Assembly (NCBI GenBank): GCA_963995505.1
Contig: OZ023190.1
Span: forward strand, 13,076,092 to 13,140,091
Reading direction: 5' to 3'
Length of the DNA: 64,000 bases
Source: Hypericum androsaemum
Taxonomy: Eukaryota; Streptophyta; Magnoliopsida; Malpighiales; Hypericaceae
In this document: in pieces, positions 24,892 through 35,600 of the stretch
Layout of the letters: each line of letters opens with the position of its first letter
Position numbering within the stretch: position 1 is the stretch's first letter
The notes under the pieces: generated by a model
The model's database searches: none
Told to the model about the DNA's origin: nothing
The model's input: only the letters and a program-made list of their open reading frames with translations
Translations under genes and position numbers: made by a program

Positions 24892-25321
24892 CTACTTTTA
24901 TTGTCCCAATTGAAAAAAGTCGAAGCCCATTTCACTAGCCACTTGCCGGGTACGTTCCATTGGGGAAAAAAGAAAGAAAAAGTGATCTCTACTTTTGCAA
25001 GAGGAAATTGGGTAAAGGGACATGGGTCAAACTCGGACAGCACCCAGCTAGGTGAATCTTAATTAGGTTTCAAGGCAACAATATGAGGAAGAGATCTCAA
25101 TTTGACATGGAACCGTTTTTCCAACTTTTCATGAGCATGGTTAAATGTTTCAAAACACTGCCTAGAAGATCCAGTTGGGAAATGCGAGGTTGGTTCACAA
25201 GATACAGCACTTGTTAATCAATTCTGCCGGTTCAAAAAAATTTCAAACTTCCTCCGATAAAGGAAGATGCACATGCAAAATCCCAATCCCCATAGGCCTG
25301 AAATTACAGTTTATAACAAAT
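24892..25321. other. Intergenic, no gene seen
   Basis: No recognisable protein, RNA or repeat structure. Confidence 0.3.
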
Positions 25322-25490
25322 AATCAGATCAATTCGCAAAAGTGTTATCCTAACTTAATAAAGAGGTCTCAAGTTTGGATCACCAGAAACGCAACGTATT
25401 AGTGGTAAATACTTGTTGGAAGAGTTTTATCATCATTTAAAATTTTTTACCTGGCTCGATCTGAACTTGTTGACCCAGTAATTTTCGGAA
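25322..25490 (+). repeat. Degenerate SINE-family copy
   Basis: Contains in order cctaacttaataaagaggtctcaagtttgg, ggtaaatacttgttggaagagtttt and cctggctcgatctgaacttgttgacccag, matching the SINE body at 22326. Confidence 0.45.
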
Positions 25491-27181
25491 AACAAATGAA
25501 TTAACATAAAACACAAGGAGAAATTAAATCAGGCACCAATCAAGGAGCCTTTTGACTTGGGGTGGGGTCCCACCATGAAGAATTGATTGAAGACCACATT
25601 CAGATTTTCACTAGGGATTTGATAATAGGAAATCCACTAGTTCCCCAGAGAGATTTTCCCAGAAGATTAAATATAGGTGCAAGAGCTTCTATTATACCAA
25701 GGTAGTGTAGCTGCACCCAAGCTGGAAATCAGTATCCCAATGTCAAACATTGCGAAGCTGGAAACTTGGAGGAATTGGATCAACCAGAAGCACATGGATG
25801 CATTACCAATACAGAGGATAGATCAAGACCCAATTCCCAAGCCACATCCAAGGAAACAATATCCAAGAACTAGTGATCACAGTTGGGAAAACGTTACTGA
25901 GTATCTAGATTCTATGCATAGGATCGGACAAGATGCAATCTCAAGGACAGGTGAGATCTATCTATCTCAGCTGAGAATGAAGTCCACACAATTGGACATC
26001 TCATGATCATCAACAGTGTGATTTGGCGGAAACATACCAAGATCATTAACTAATCAAACACAGGAGACAGTGTGGATTGAGTCAGCATAGTCTATATTCA
26101 ACTAAAGAGCTAAAGACAGGTTGAACAAGAGATCGCCAATGCCATGTTCTCGATCAGTGATTACAAGCACTGCAAAAACTCGAAATAGCCAACGAGATAC
26201 CGACCATGTAGATAATGAACATCTAAGATGCAGAGTTCTGAGGCCGGAAATGGGCAACGCAAAGATTGCAGCAAAAACACCACCAATGCCACTGGGAACT
26301 GATCTTTTGTCCTACAGACCGACCGGACCCAAACCTCAAGTCTTTTGCCCATGAATACTAGTCGGACGGGCAATTTGCACAGCAAGATCACCACAGATTT
26401 TCATCGAAGTTTCCTCTGGCTTCACCCCGCTCGGGCATAGTTCCCCGTGGTTATGCACATTAAACATACATTTTCCAAATCAAACATGGACATGAATCCG
26501 GACAAAAGCTTGAAACTCTTGATCCATAACATCACAGAACATAAACAGAACTTCTATACCCTGAACCAAGAGTATAGTGAAGAATGCAAATGGCTAACAC
26601 AGTACATATAGTGAGGAGTTGAAGGGACAAAAGGAACAAAAGTATGATATTAAAAGGTAATAAATAACAATGAAACGTAAGAAAGAAAGAAAAAAAGAAA
26701 AAGAAAAGCCATAAACCAGAAGCAAATGCTATGCCCTGATTCACAGTTTCATCCCCTATACATACAAATTCTTCTCAATCTTTTCCAACTCTGCAAAACC
26801 TAGGAAAAACAATGAAATATAAAATAAATAAATAAAACCCTGTTTTTGTCTGCCCAAATTATTATTCTTCACAACTCAAAATATCCCCCATAACAATTCA
26901 GAATAAATATTGGAAGAAGAAGAAGAAGAAGAAGAAGAAGAAGAACTTCTTCCTCCTCTTACCTTCCCCCTACTCTCTTCTCCTTATGCTGCTTTCTTCA
27001 TCTTCTCTTTGGGAAAAGAAGCAAATTGTTTATTGCGCGATCGGAAAAAAACCTCGTCCTGTTCCCAAAGTCAACCCTTTGACCAGTTATTGCTAAACAG
27101 AGAGAGCGACGAGAATCGCACCCCGGTGTTCCTTCTCCTCTGTGGTTGAGTCGAGAACGAGGCTGGAGGAGGACAAAAGAA
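25491..27181. other. Downstream flank of the LRX gene
   Basis: This is the 3' side of the minus-strand LRX gene. Composition between 25650 and 26400 is less AT-rich than typical intergenic DNA here, and a plus-strand open frame (25677-26006) exists, but I recognise no family in it. A (GAA)n tract lies at 26912-26944. The part next to 27182 is probably LRX 3'UTR. Confidence 0.3.
26912..26944. repeat. (GAA)n microsatellite
   Basis: About 11 uninterrupted GAA units, roughly 240 bases beyond the LRX stop codon. Confidence 0.85.
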
Positions 27182-29494
27182 TCAATAGTAAGGTGGTGGT
27201 GGTGGTGAAGCGTATGTAATCCCTACAACTGGTGGCAATGGCCCCTCGTACACCGGTGGTGGTGGGGGCGGCGGGTTTTCGCATGGCACTGGTGGAGGCG
27301 GTGGTGATGGGGGCGGCGGAGAGTGGTGAATGTATGGCGGTGGTGGCGAGGGTGATGGGGGCGGCGGAGAGTGGTGAATGTATGGCGGTGGTGGCGAGGG
27401 TGATGGGGGCGGCGGAGAGTGGTGAATGTATGGCGGTGGCGGCGAGGGCGATGGAGGCGGCGGAGAGTGGTGAATGTATGGCGGTGGTGGCGAGGGCGAG
27501 GGTGGCGGCGGAGAGTGGTGAATGTATGGAGGTGGCGGGGGAGGGGGAGAGTACTCTACACATGGCGGGGGAGGTGGGGGAGGCGGTTCTATACAAGGCG
27601 GGGGTGGTGGAGGGGAAAGGAGAGGGGGAGGAGGAGGAGAATGGACAGGAGGCGGTGGTGGAGGGGATTGGTAAGGGTACACGGGAGGCGGAGGAGACGG
27701 AGGAGGTGGTGGTGGAGAGTGTGGAGGCGGTGGAGGTGAAGGGGGTGGCGGGGAGCCGTAGGTAGGAGGCGGCGGTGGTGGGGAGAATAGTGGGGGCGGC
27801 GGTGGAGGAGAATTTGGTGGCGGAGGGGGGCGTATACATGGAGGGAGTGGTGTGGGAGGTGGGGGCGATGGAGGTGGTGGGGAGACTGATGGCGGAGGCG
27901 GTGAGGGCGGTGGAGGGGACGGTGGAGGCGGTGGTGGGGAGTACACTGGCGGAGGCGGGGATGGTGGAGGCGGTGGTGGGGAGTACACTGGCGGAGGCGG
28001 GGATGGTGGTGGTGGTGGAGGCTGAGGCGGTGGCGGTGGAGAGTGTACTGGCGGGGGAGGGGAAGGCGGTGGCGGCGGTGGAGAGTACACTGGTGGCGGA
28101 GGAGAAGGTGGTGGAGAGTACACTGGCGGTGGAGGTGGTGGAGAGTACACTGGCGGTGGCGGAGATGATACAGGCGCAGGTGGCGGCGGGGGCGGTGGAG
28201 AATGCACTGGCACTGGTGGCGGGGAGAGGACCTGAGGCGGAGGAGAAGGCGGGGGTGGGGCCGGCAAGGAAGGTACAAAAGGCTTGCACCTGAAGGAGCT
28301 GCAATCCACCGGGGGACGGGAGCCAAACGCCGCGCAGGTGGCGGCTGATCTCTGCGCCGGCCGGGACGGTAAGCAGTTCCTCCGGTCGTCGAAGTCCGGG
28401 AGACGCAGGCAAACGGGCGGCTCCCCGGTGAAGAAATTGTAAGAGTAGGTGAAGTTCTGAAGGTGTGGGAGCCCACAGATGGATGACGGGATGGACCCGG
28501 AGAACATGTTGTGGGCCACATCGAGCTGCTCCAGAGCCTTCATCCCGCCTAGTGAGTCCGGGAGTGGGCCCACGAGCTGGTTGAAGCTGACGTCGAGGAC
28601 GGTGAGGTTCTTGAGGAGGCCGATCTCCGGTGGGAGGCAGGATCTGAGGCCGTTCTCCATGAGGATGATCTCGTTGAGGTTGGACATGTTCCCGAGGCTG
28701 GCCGGAACGCAGCCGTGGAAGTTGTTGTTGGCGAGGACGATGACGGAGACTGGCGAGTTCCCGATGTTGTCGGGGATGTCGAAGTGGAAGCGGTTGTGGT
28801 TGATGAAGATGGCGTCCAGGGGCTTGTCGAAGAGCTCCCGGGGCACCGGTCCCTCGAACTCGTTGAACCTCAGATCCAGGAACTTGAGGGAGGGTAACCG
28901 GAGCACCACCCGGGGGAACTTTCCGGCGAAGCGGTTGTTGCTCAGATCCAGTTCGAACAGCAGCTTCAGTTGCCGGAACTTCTGGGGGACGGTGCCGCAG
29001 AAGCGGTTGGAGTTGACGTGGAACAATGCCAGGTCAGCGAGCAGGCCCAGCTCCTCCGGTAGGTACCCGGCAATGTCGCCGTGGTTGAGGTCGACGCCGG
29101 CGACGGTGCGGATGGAGCGGTTGTCCGGGGCCGGGGCGCAGAAGACGCCGGCGTAGTCGTCGCAGACGTTGGGGCCCACCCAGGAGGCGGTGAGGTTGAA
29201 CGGGTCGGAGAGGATGGCTTGTTTCCATGCCTGGAGGGCCACGTAGGCGTTCCGGATGCGGGGGTTCTCGAACACCAGGGTCGGGTCCACCCTCACGTTC
29301 TCCCCACGGTCACCGAACTCGTCCCGGTAGTAGAGCAGCTGTCGGCGCCGGATGTAGGCGGCCTCCGCGTCGGTGAGGGGGCCATTGGAGATCGCCGATA
29401 GGGCTCCGGTGAGGGAAGAGGCGGCAATGAGGAGGAGAAGGATGACAAGGAGAGAAGAAGAAGAGTAAGTGGCGGTGGTGCTCTTTCTCTTCAT
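27182..29494 (-). CDS. LRX3: Leucine-rich repeat extensin (LRX3/4/5 type)
   Basis: Secreted cell-wall protein. In Arabidopsis, LRX proteins bind RALF peptides through the LRR part and are fixed in the wall by the extensin part, linking wall state to growth. Single exon, 770 aa. The start at 29494 (MKRKS) is chosen because a hydrophobic signal peptide follows (about residues 12-34); upstream in-frame codons translate a GA microsatellite in the leader. Then a conserved N-terminal region (about 35-130), about ten LRRs (130-365: e.g. LFELDLSNNRF, LKFLDLRFNEFEGPVP, LTVLDVSFNQLVGPLP), a Cys-rich hinge (about 370-405), and a Pro-rich extensin domain (about 408-770) with SPPPP and VYSPPPP units. Five tandem HHSPPPPSPSPPPPYI units precede a conserved tail ending YASPPPPPYY. 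Cys residues occur inside the extensin domain (PPCIEPP, PPCVEYS). The SERINC and NIG neighbours match Arabidopsis At4g13340-13350. Confidence 0.92.
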   Translation of the reverse strand: MKRKSTTATYSSSSLLVILLLLIAASSLTGALSAISNGPLTDAEAAYIRRRQLLYYRDEFGDRGENVRVDPTLVFENPRIRNAYVALQAWKQAILSDPFNLTASWVGPNVCDDYAGVFCAPAPDNRSIRTVAGVDLNHGDIAGYLPEELGLLADLALFHVNSNRFCGTVPQKFRQLKLLFELDLSNNRFAGKFPRVVLRLPSLKFLDLRFNEFEGPVPRELFDKPLDAIFINHNRFHFDIPDNIGNSPVSVIVLANNNFHGCVPASLGNMSNLNEIILMENGLRSCLPPEIGLLKNLTVLDVSFNQLVGPLPDSLGGMKALEQLDVAHNMFSGSIPSSICGLPHLQNFTYSYNFFTGEPPVCLRLPDFDDRRNCLPSRPAQRSAATCAAFGSRPPVDCSSFRCKPFVPSLPAPPPPSPPPQVLSPPPVPVHSPPPPPPPAPVSSPPPPVYSPPPPPPVYSPPPSPPPPVYSPPPPPPSPPPPVHSPPPPPQPPPPPPSPPPPVYSPPPPPPSPPPPVYSPPPPPPSPPPPSPPPPSVSPPPPSPPPPTPLPPCIRPPPPPNSPPPPPPLFSPPPPPPTYGSPPPPSPPPPPHSPPPPPPSPPPPVYPYQSPPPPPPVHSPPPPPLLSPPPPPPCIEPPPPPPPPCVEYSPPPPPPPYIHHSPPPPSPSPPPPYIHHSPPPPSPSPPPPYIHHSPPPPSPSPPPPYIHHSPPPPSPSPPPPYIHHSPPPPSPPPPPVPCENPPPPPPPVYEGPLPPVVGITYASPPPPPYY
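27321..27560 (-). repeat. 48-bp coding tandem repeat in the LRX gene
   Basis: Copies begin at 27321, 27369, 27417, 27465 and 27513, exactly 48 bases apart. Each encodes the 16-residue unit HHSPPPPSPSPPPPYI. The first two copies are nearly identical at the DNA level, which suggests recent expansion by unequal exchange. Confidence 0.85.
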
Positions 29495-29706
29495 CTCACA
29501 TGAGACATCTACTTTGTGGCTTTGCTCCACTTGTTGTCCCTTTCCAAGGTTTGTGTCTTGCAAGGGAAATGGGAATAGTGTTTGGGGGGTTTTGTGTTTT
29601 TTAGAGAGGAGAGAGAGAGTGTGGGTTTTGTTGTTGTAGGGATTTTGGACATGTGTAATGGAGAATGGAAGAAGGATATAGGATAGATAGAGGCAGGCGA
29701 GGGGGG

Positions 29707-29754
<48 letters not shown>

Positions 29755-31294
29755 GGAAGAAATACTGAAAATAATACTCCTTAAAGACAGCTAAATCACA
29801 GCTCAAAACCCACCACAACCACCACCCCAGGTTCTCCCTCCCTTCCCTTCCCTTCCCTTTGTTTTAATCTTCCTTTTCTCTTCAATTTTTTATGTTTACT
29901 ATTTGTTGGTTGATATAAATTAGCATCTAACTATTTATTGAACAGAATAATTTAGTTTCGAATCAATATAATTTTTACAAAATCATAATTTTTTTAACAA
30001 ATATTTAATATTTTTTTAATTTGAGATATATTAATTAATATAGAATAATAATTCTATCCTCTTTAATTTATAGGACATTTTCATTTGAAGAGAGAGAAAC
30101 ATGGAATAAGGAGATGACTTTTTGTATTCTTTAATTAATCAAACTTTATTTTGAATTCCAGCTGCTTTTCCCATTCATTCGCGCATATTCTAGCCTAGCT
30201 CGGATTATACTTGCAATCAATTTGAAACCAGAGTTTGTTAACTTAATAATGTTAATTATCCAACCCGGTAAACGTAGTAGAATATGCATCCCCGCCAATC
30301 AGGTGCCGGCCGCCGCCCAGATGCGGCGGAGAGTGGAAAGAAACGTCACGAGAATTTCGTGGGAATCCGACATTTCACGAGATTTTGAATTTTTCTTACT
30401 TGGTAGTCTGTGGGGGTGAAGGTGGGGTGAAATAAAATGTGGTGGGGACACCTATTATACGAGACAAGGATTTAAATCCCACTTTTATAATAAGCTGCTG
30501 CTGCTTCTTTTTTTTTAGAAGGACTTTTATAATAAGCTTGAGGAGTTGATTTTACCTGTTCGTTTTCTTTCTTTCGTGTCCTTTTTGTCAGAATATCTCC
30601 AACTGTAGAAGTAAATTACTTGTCCACCGTTTCTTCCATTTTTTTCCCTCCATGGCCACTGAGCTGCTGCCCAGAAGTATAATGCGGGTAAGGAAACAAA
30701 ATTAAAAAATAGCATAATGAATGCAACATTTTTTTTCAAAATTAATCTGTATTCCGATAAATATTTATCGAATCAATTTTTTTAGCGACTCAAATAAACT
30801 ATTTCAGGTTCATATGATATGTAATATATAAATCAATAGACTTTTGTACATTTTAACACAACAATACTCTACAAGTTGATTAATTACATAACGAATACAT
30901 TTGAAATACGTCTACAATTTCGGTTGTGTATACCGGCCTCCGTTGTCCTCTTGTGAAACTTCATCAGGGGATTTGGGTTTTCTAAGCTAGGGGAAGTTTT
31001 TTGTTTCACGGCCTTGAGACTTTAGTCCTTTATTACCATTTGACTGTTTGTTTGGCCGGCGAGAAATTGCTATTTTCTTCCCCTTTTTTGGGTTTTAATT
31101 TGATCGTTGTCGGGTTTACCAAAATGGACATCTTTTGTACTTTTATTCTTTATTCGCAAAAAATTGCATGGCCCCGATTTTACAACTCTCATGGTTTTGC
31201 CGTGTGCATATTAGGTAATTCGGTCCTATTTCTTTTAATTTCTCTCCCATTTGAGGTCACGATATCGTTAATGTTAAGCTGCCTATCATGTCAG
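29495..31294. other. LRX 5' leader, promoter and flank
   Basis: Probable 5' leader and promoter of LRX on the minus strand, including the (GA)n tract at 29709-29745. From about 29910 to 30060 lies a degenerate minus-strand SINE-like piece. No coding region is supported to the retrotransposon at 31300. Confidence 0.4.
29709..29745. repeat. (GA)n microsatellite in the LRX leader
   Basis: About 18 GA units directly after a run of G. On the coding strand this is a CT tract, about 215 bases before the start codon, a common position for such tracts in plant 5' leaders. Confidence 0.85.
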
Positions 31295-31299
31295 ATATC

Positions 31300-31636
31300 T
31301 AATGGAGATGAAGCTGCGCTTCTGTTCTTGGACAAGCTTGATCGGATACCACGTCCACGTCCTGCCACCTAGTGATTGTTTATTCTTTTCCAGTTTAGTT
31401 TATTTGCACCTTTTTTATTGTTAATAAGCGAGGGTCGTGTTTGGACTCTTTTAGAGTCGTGTTTGGGCTCTCCTAGTAGCTAAGTTTAGGCTTTCAACGT
31501 TTTATTAGGAGTCGGACTCTTCTGGTCCTATATTAAGAGGACCTCGTATGTTATTTGGATGATTGATTCTGATATAAAATTAGGGTTTCCCTAAAATACC
31601 ATCGTCCGTTGCTATTACGCATTTTCGTCTGCATCA
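31300..31636 (+). repeat. 5' LTR, 337 bp
   Basis: Starts TAATGGAGATGAAGC and ends GTCTGCATCA. Contains tattaagaggacctcg, a plausible promoter/leader start, near 31533. Partner of 35977-36313. Confidence 0.9.
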
Positions 31637-31638
31637 GT

Positions 31639-31651
31639 TGGTATCAGCGAC
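31639..31651 (+). other. Primer binding site
   Basis: tggtatcagcgac begins two bases after the 5' LTR. Its first ten or so bases match the complement of the initiator methionine tRNA 3' end (tggtatcagagc). Confidence 0.7.
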
Positions 31652-31670
31652 CAGCCGACGCTCCTGAAAC

Positions 31671-32672
31671 ATGCCGCCCAAAGGCGACAGGCATAAGGAG
31701 ACAACTGAAGCTTCCGTGGTACAACTTGAGCGCCGCATGGACGCTATGGCTGACCAGATAGGCGAGGTGCTTACCTTGCTTCGTTCTATGGGTACCGCTC
31801 AACCAGGACTTGCTCCACACCCACATCGTACAACACAACCAGGTGTTGACCAGTTGTCCTCTGATGATGAGGTCACCGTCGACAATCCTTGGGCGCCGCT
31901 GTCCGGACAAGGGGTGCACGCGACTCGCTGGGATGCGGGATTCAAGTTCGAGATACCGGAGTTTACTGGTAGTTTGGAGCCCGATGCTCTTCTTGACTGG
32001 CTTACTGCGGTCGAAGAAATTATGGATTTTCGTGTCGTTCCTGCAGATCGTCGTGTTTCTCTTGTCGTGACTCGCTTTCGTGGCCGCGCCGCCGCATGGT
32101 GGCAGCAGTTCAAGTCCGCTCGAAGCAAGAACCACAAACCTCCACTAACCTCTTGGCCGCGGTTCGTGACGTATCTCAAGTCCGCTTTTCTGCCCTACAA
32201 CTATGCTCGGCTGCTTTATCAAAAGCTCCAGAATCTCCGCCAAGGAACTCGGTCGGTTGATGAATATACGGAGGAGTTTTATCAGCTGCTTGCCCGCAAC
32301 TAATTGACCGAAACTGGCGATCAATTGGTTTCTCGCTACATCGGAGGTTTACGCTTACAATTACAGGATCTATTAAATTTGTTCGCCCCGGAGTCGGTCT
32401 CTGAAGCACACCAGCGTGCTCTTTTGGTTGAAAAACAGTTTGCTCATCGGGCAACAGGGCCTTTCTCTCCGGCGGGTACTCGCACCCTTCTGCCTTCAGC
32501 AACGGAGGCACGACCCACTCCAGCTCGTGGTCCCTCAACGTCCTCTACACCACCGCACAACCCGACAACTCCTGGACCCGTGTTCAATCGGCCAGGTCAG
32601 TGTTACTCCTGTGGTGACTACGGTCATCGCCAAGCTACATGCCCTAAGTCAGGGGGTCCGCGGGGCTTATTG
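31671..32672 (+). pseudogene. gag region of the Ty3/gypsy element
   Basis: Begins with ATG at 31671. The capsid-like part includes FEIPEFTGSLEPDALLDWL, then FRGRAAAWWQQ and the retrotrans_gag pattern RQGTRSVDEYTEEFYQLL. A zinc knuckle CYSCGDYGHRQATC (CX2CX4HX4C) lies at about 32599-32640. An in-frame TAA at 32301-32303 interrupts it, with the same frame continuing directly afterwards. The change to the pol frame occurs near 32640-32680, either a natural frameshift or an indel. Confidence 0.8.
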
Positions 32673-32680
32673 ATTGATGT

Positions 32681-35600
32681 GGTGACCCGATTGATGTTGA
32701 TACTCCACCAATTTTTGATGATTATGAGGCAGAGGCTTCCTACCTTGAAGGGGATGTTGGCCCCGCCCTTGTGCTTCGTCGTTCCTGTTTATCCCCACGA
32801 GCAGCAGCAGCGGATGTCCAGTGGCATACCCTTTTCGAGTCGACGTGCACCATCGGAGGCAAAGTGTGTAATTTTATTATTGACTCGGGCTCCTGTGAGA
32901 ACGTCATTGCCACGGACGCAGCTACAAAGTTGGCCCTTCCTTGTGAGTCGCACCCACAGCCATATAGCCTCGCCTGGCTTCAAAAAGGTACTACTGTGAC
33001 AGTTGATCGCCGAGTTTGCGTCACATTTTCCATTGGGGACAAGTATGAGGACACTATTTGGTGTGACATGGTGCCTATGGATGCCTGTCATCTATTATTG
33101 GGGCGCCCTTGGCAGTTTGATACGGGTACCATTCATGACGGGAGGCGCAACACGTACTCTTTCTTCTTTTCGGGATGCAAATTGATACTGCTGCCATCTG
33201 TTCCTCCGACGATTGCCACTCCACCTGACACGAAAGTGTTGTTCCTAAATCGTGGCAACTTTCTTCAATCCTTCCGCGAGGCTCCTTTTGCCCTCCTCTT
33301 GGTGGGCCACGCTATTAGTGACTTGACGGAACCCCCACCACAGTTGGCACCGCTATTGGTAGAGTTCTCTGATGTTTTTCCCGATGACCTTCCTTCCGGC
33401 CTTCCTCCTCTGCGTGCCATTCAACACCATATTGATTTGATTCCTGGTGCTCCTTTGCCCAATCGTCCTCATTATCGTATGAGCCCGACAGAACATGAGG
33501 AATTACGCCGCCAGGTCGAAGACTTGCTCCACAAGGGGCACATTCGCGAAAGCTTAAGCCCATGTGCTGTACCGGCATTATTAATCCCAAAGAAAGATGG
33601 TGCCTGGCGGATGTGTGTGGATAGTCGTGCCGTTAATAAGATCACAGTGCGGTATCGCTTTCCTATCCCGCGCTTAGATGACCTCCTGGACCAGCTCAGT
33701 GGATCCACTATCTTCAGCAAGCTGGACCTCAAAAGTGGGTATCACCAGATTCGCATCCATCCTGGCGACGAATGGAAGACAGCGTTTAAGACTCGTAAGG
33801 GCCTTTTTGAATAGTTGGTCATGCCTTTCGGCCTTTCCAATGCCCCAAGCACCTTTATGCGAGTCATGAACTAGGCTCTTCGTCCTTTGATTGGAACCTG
33901 TGTAGTCATCTATTTTGATGACATCCTAATCTATAGTAAAATGCTGGACGAGCACTTCCAACACCTCCGTTCTGTAATGCTCATTCTTCGCAAAGAGGAA
34001 TTTTATGCAGCCCCTGCCAAGTGTCATTTTATGACCGATTCGGTCCTGTTCTTGGGATACAAAATCTCGGCACAAGGGATTAGCGTGGACGATTCAAAGA
34101 TTGCTGCCTTGAGAGATTGGCCGACGTCTCGCACCATGACCGAGGCCCGCAGCTTTCATGGGTTGGCGTCCTTTTATCGTCGCTTTATTTCTCATTTTAG
34201 TTCAATCATGGCACCAATTACAGATACAATGCATGGCAAGACCTTTTCCTGGGATTCGGAGGCGGATTCTGCTTTTCACCTAATCAAGCATAAGCTCACT
34301 CATGCCCCGATACTGGTACTCCCAGACTTTGACCTACCGTTCGAGCTACATTGTGACGCTTCTAAGGTGGGTATTGGTGCTGTATTAAGCCAAGCCAGAC
34401 AACCAGTTGCTTTTTTTAGTGAAAAGTTATCTGGTGCGCGATCGCGATACAGTACATATGACATCGAGTTCTACGCAGTGGTGCGAGCAGTGCAGCACTG
34501 GAGACATTACTTGTTTCAGCGTGAATTTATCTTATACACAGATCGTGAGGCTTTGAAACATCTGGCCACACAAGACTCTTTATCAGCCAGACATGCCAAA
34601 TGGTCTGCTTTGTTACAGCAGTTCACATTTGTTATCAAGCATCAATCCGGCTCATCAAATCGGGTTGCCGACGCTTTAAGTCGCAGGCACAGTCTCTTAT
34701 CAGACATGCGGGTAGCTGTGGTGGGTTTCGAGTGCTTTCGGGAGCTCTACCCGACGGATCCTTTCTTTGGGCCTTTTTATTTGGCTGCATCGTCCGGTTG
34801 TCATGATATCTACACCTGTGTGGACGGCTTTCTTTTTAAAGGTGTACAGCTTTGTGTTCCGACTTGTAGCTTGCGTGACCGCCTGATCACAGAAATCCAC
34901 TCGACAGGCCATGTCGGACGAGATCGCACGACCGAACTTCTCCTTCGCCGCTTCTTTTGGCCTAGTGCTCGTAAAGAGGTTGCACGATTCGTCAGCCGTT
35001 GCCGTGTTTGTCAGGTGTCCAAGGGCAGCGCTACCAATGCCGGTCTATATAGGCCTCTACCTGTTCCGTCACACCCTTGGGCCGCGATCAGCATGGATAT
35101 TGTATTAGGTCTCCCTCGTACTCAGCGTGGTCATGACTCCATATTTGTGGTCGTGGATCGCTTTTCCAAGATGGTTCACTTTATTCCATGTAAGCGCACC
35201 GCTGATGCAGTTCATGTGGCCCAACTATTCTTTCGTGAGGTGTATCGCCTGCACGGCCTCCCTATGTCTATTGTCTCTGATCGTGATACACATTTTGTGA
35301 GTCATTTTTGGCGATCGTTGTGGCGCATGGCGCACACTGAACTTTATTTCAGCAGTGCTTATCACCCTCAGACAGATGGGCAAACCGAGGTTGTCAACCG
35401 TTCTCTGGGAAATTTACTCCGCTGTCTTGTTGGTGATCATGTTCGCACTTGGGATTCTAAGCTCAGTCAGGCCGAATTTGCGCATAATGTGGCTGTCAAT
35501 AGGAGTACTGGATTGTGCCCTTTTCAGGTGGTCTACGCTGTTGTTCCCCGCAGCCCGGTGGACTTGCTCGCCATCCCTGCGGCCGCACCGCGTAGCAGGC

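Noticed and set aside
25677..26354. Possible small gene downstream of LRX
   Set aside because: No domain, no splice-supported structure and no match to known families. It is left as an unexplained, less AT-rich stretch.
27232..28521. Several long Gly/Arg- or His-rich open frames on both strands across the LRX gene
   Set aside because: They are alternative frames of the Pro-rich repeat (CCN codons read out of frame or antisense). Only the LRX frame has a signal peptide and LRRs.
29495..29818. N-terminal extension of the LRX frame by 108 codons
   Set aside because: It translates a GA/CT microsatellite and leader sequence. The family-typical start with a signal peptide is at 29494.
31001..31372. 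123-codon frame ending in the 5' LTR
   Set aside because: The last 24 residues equal the pol tail because both lie in LTR sequence. The upstream part is unrelated flank and has no family match.
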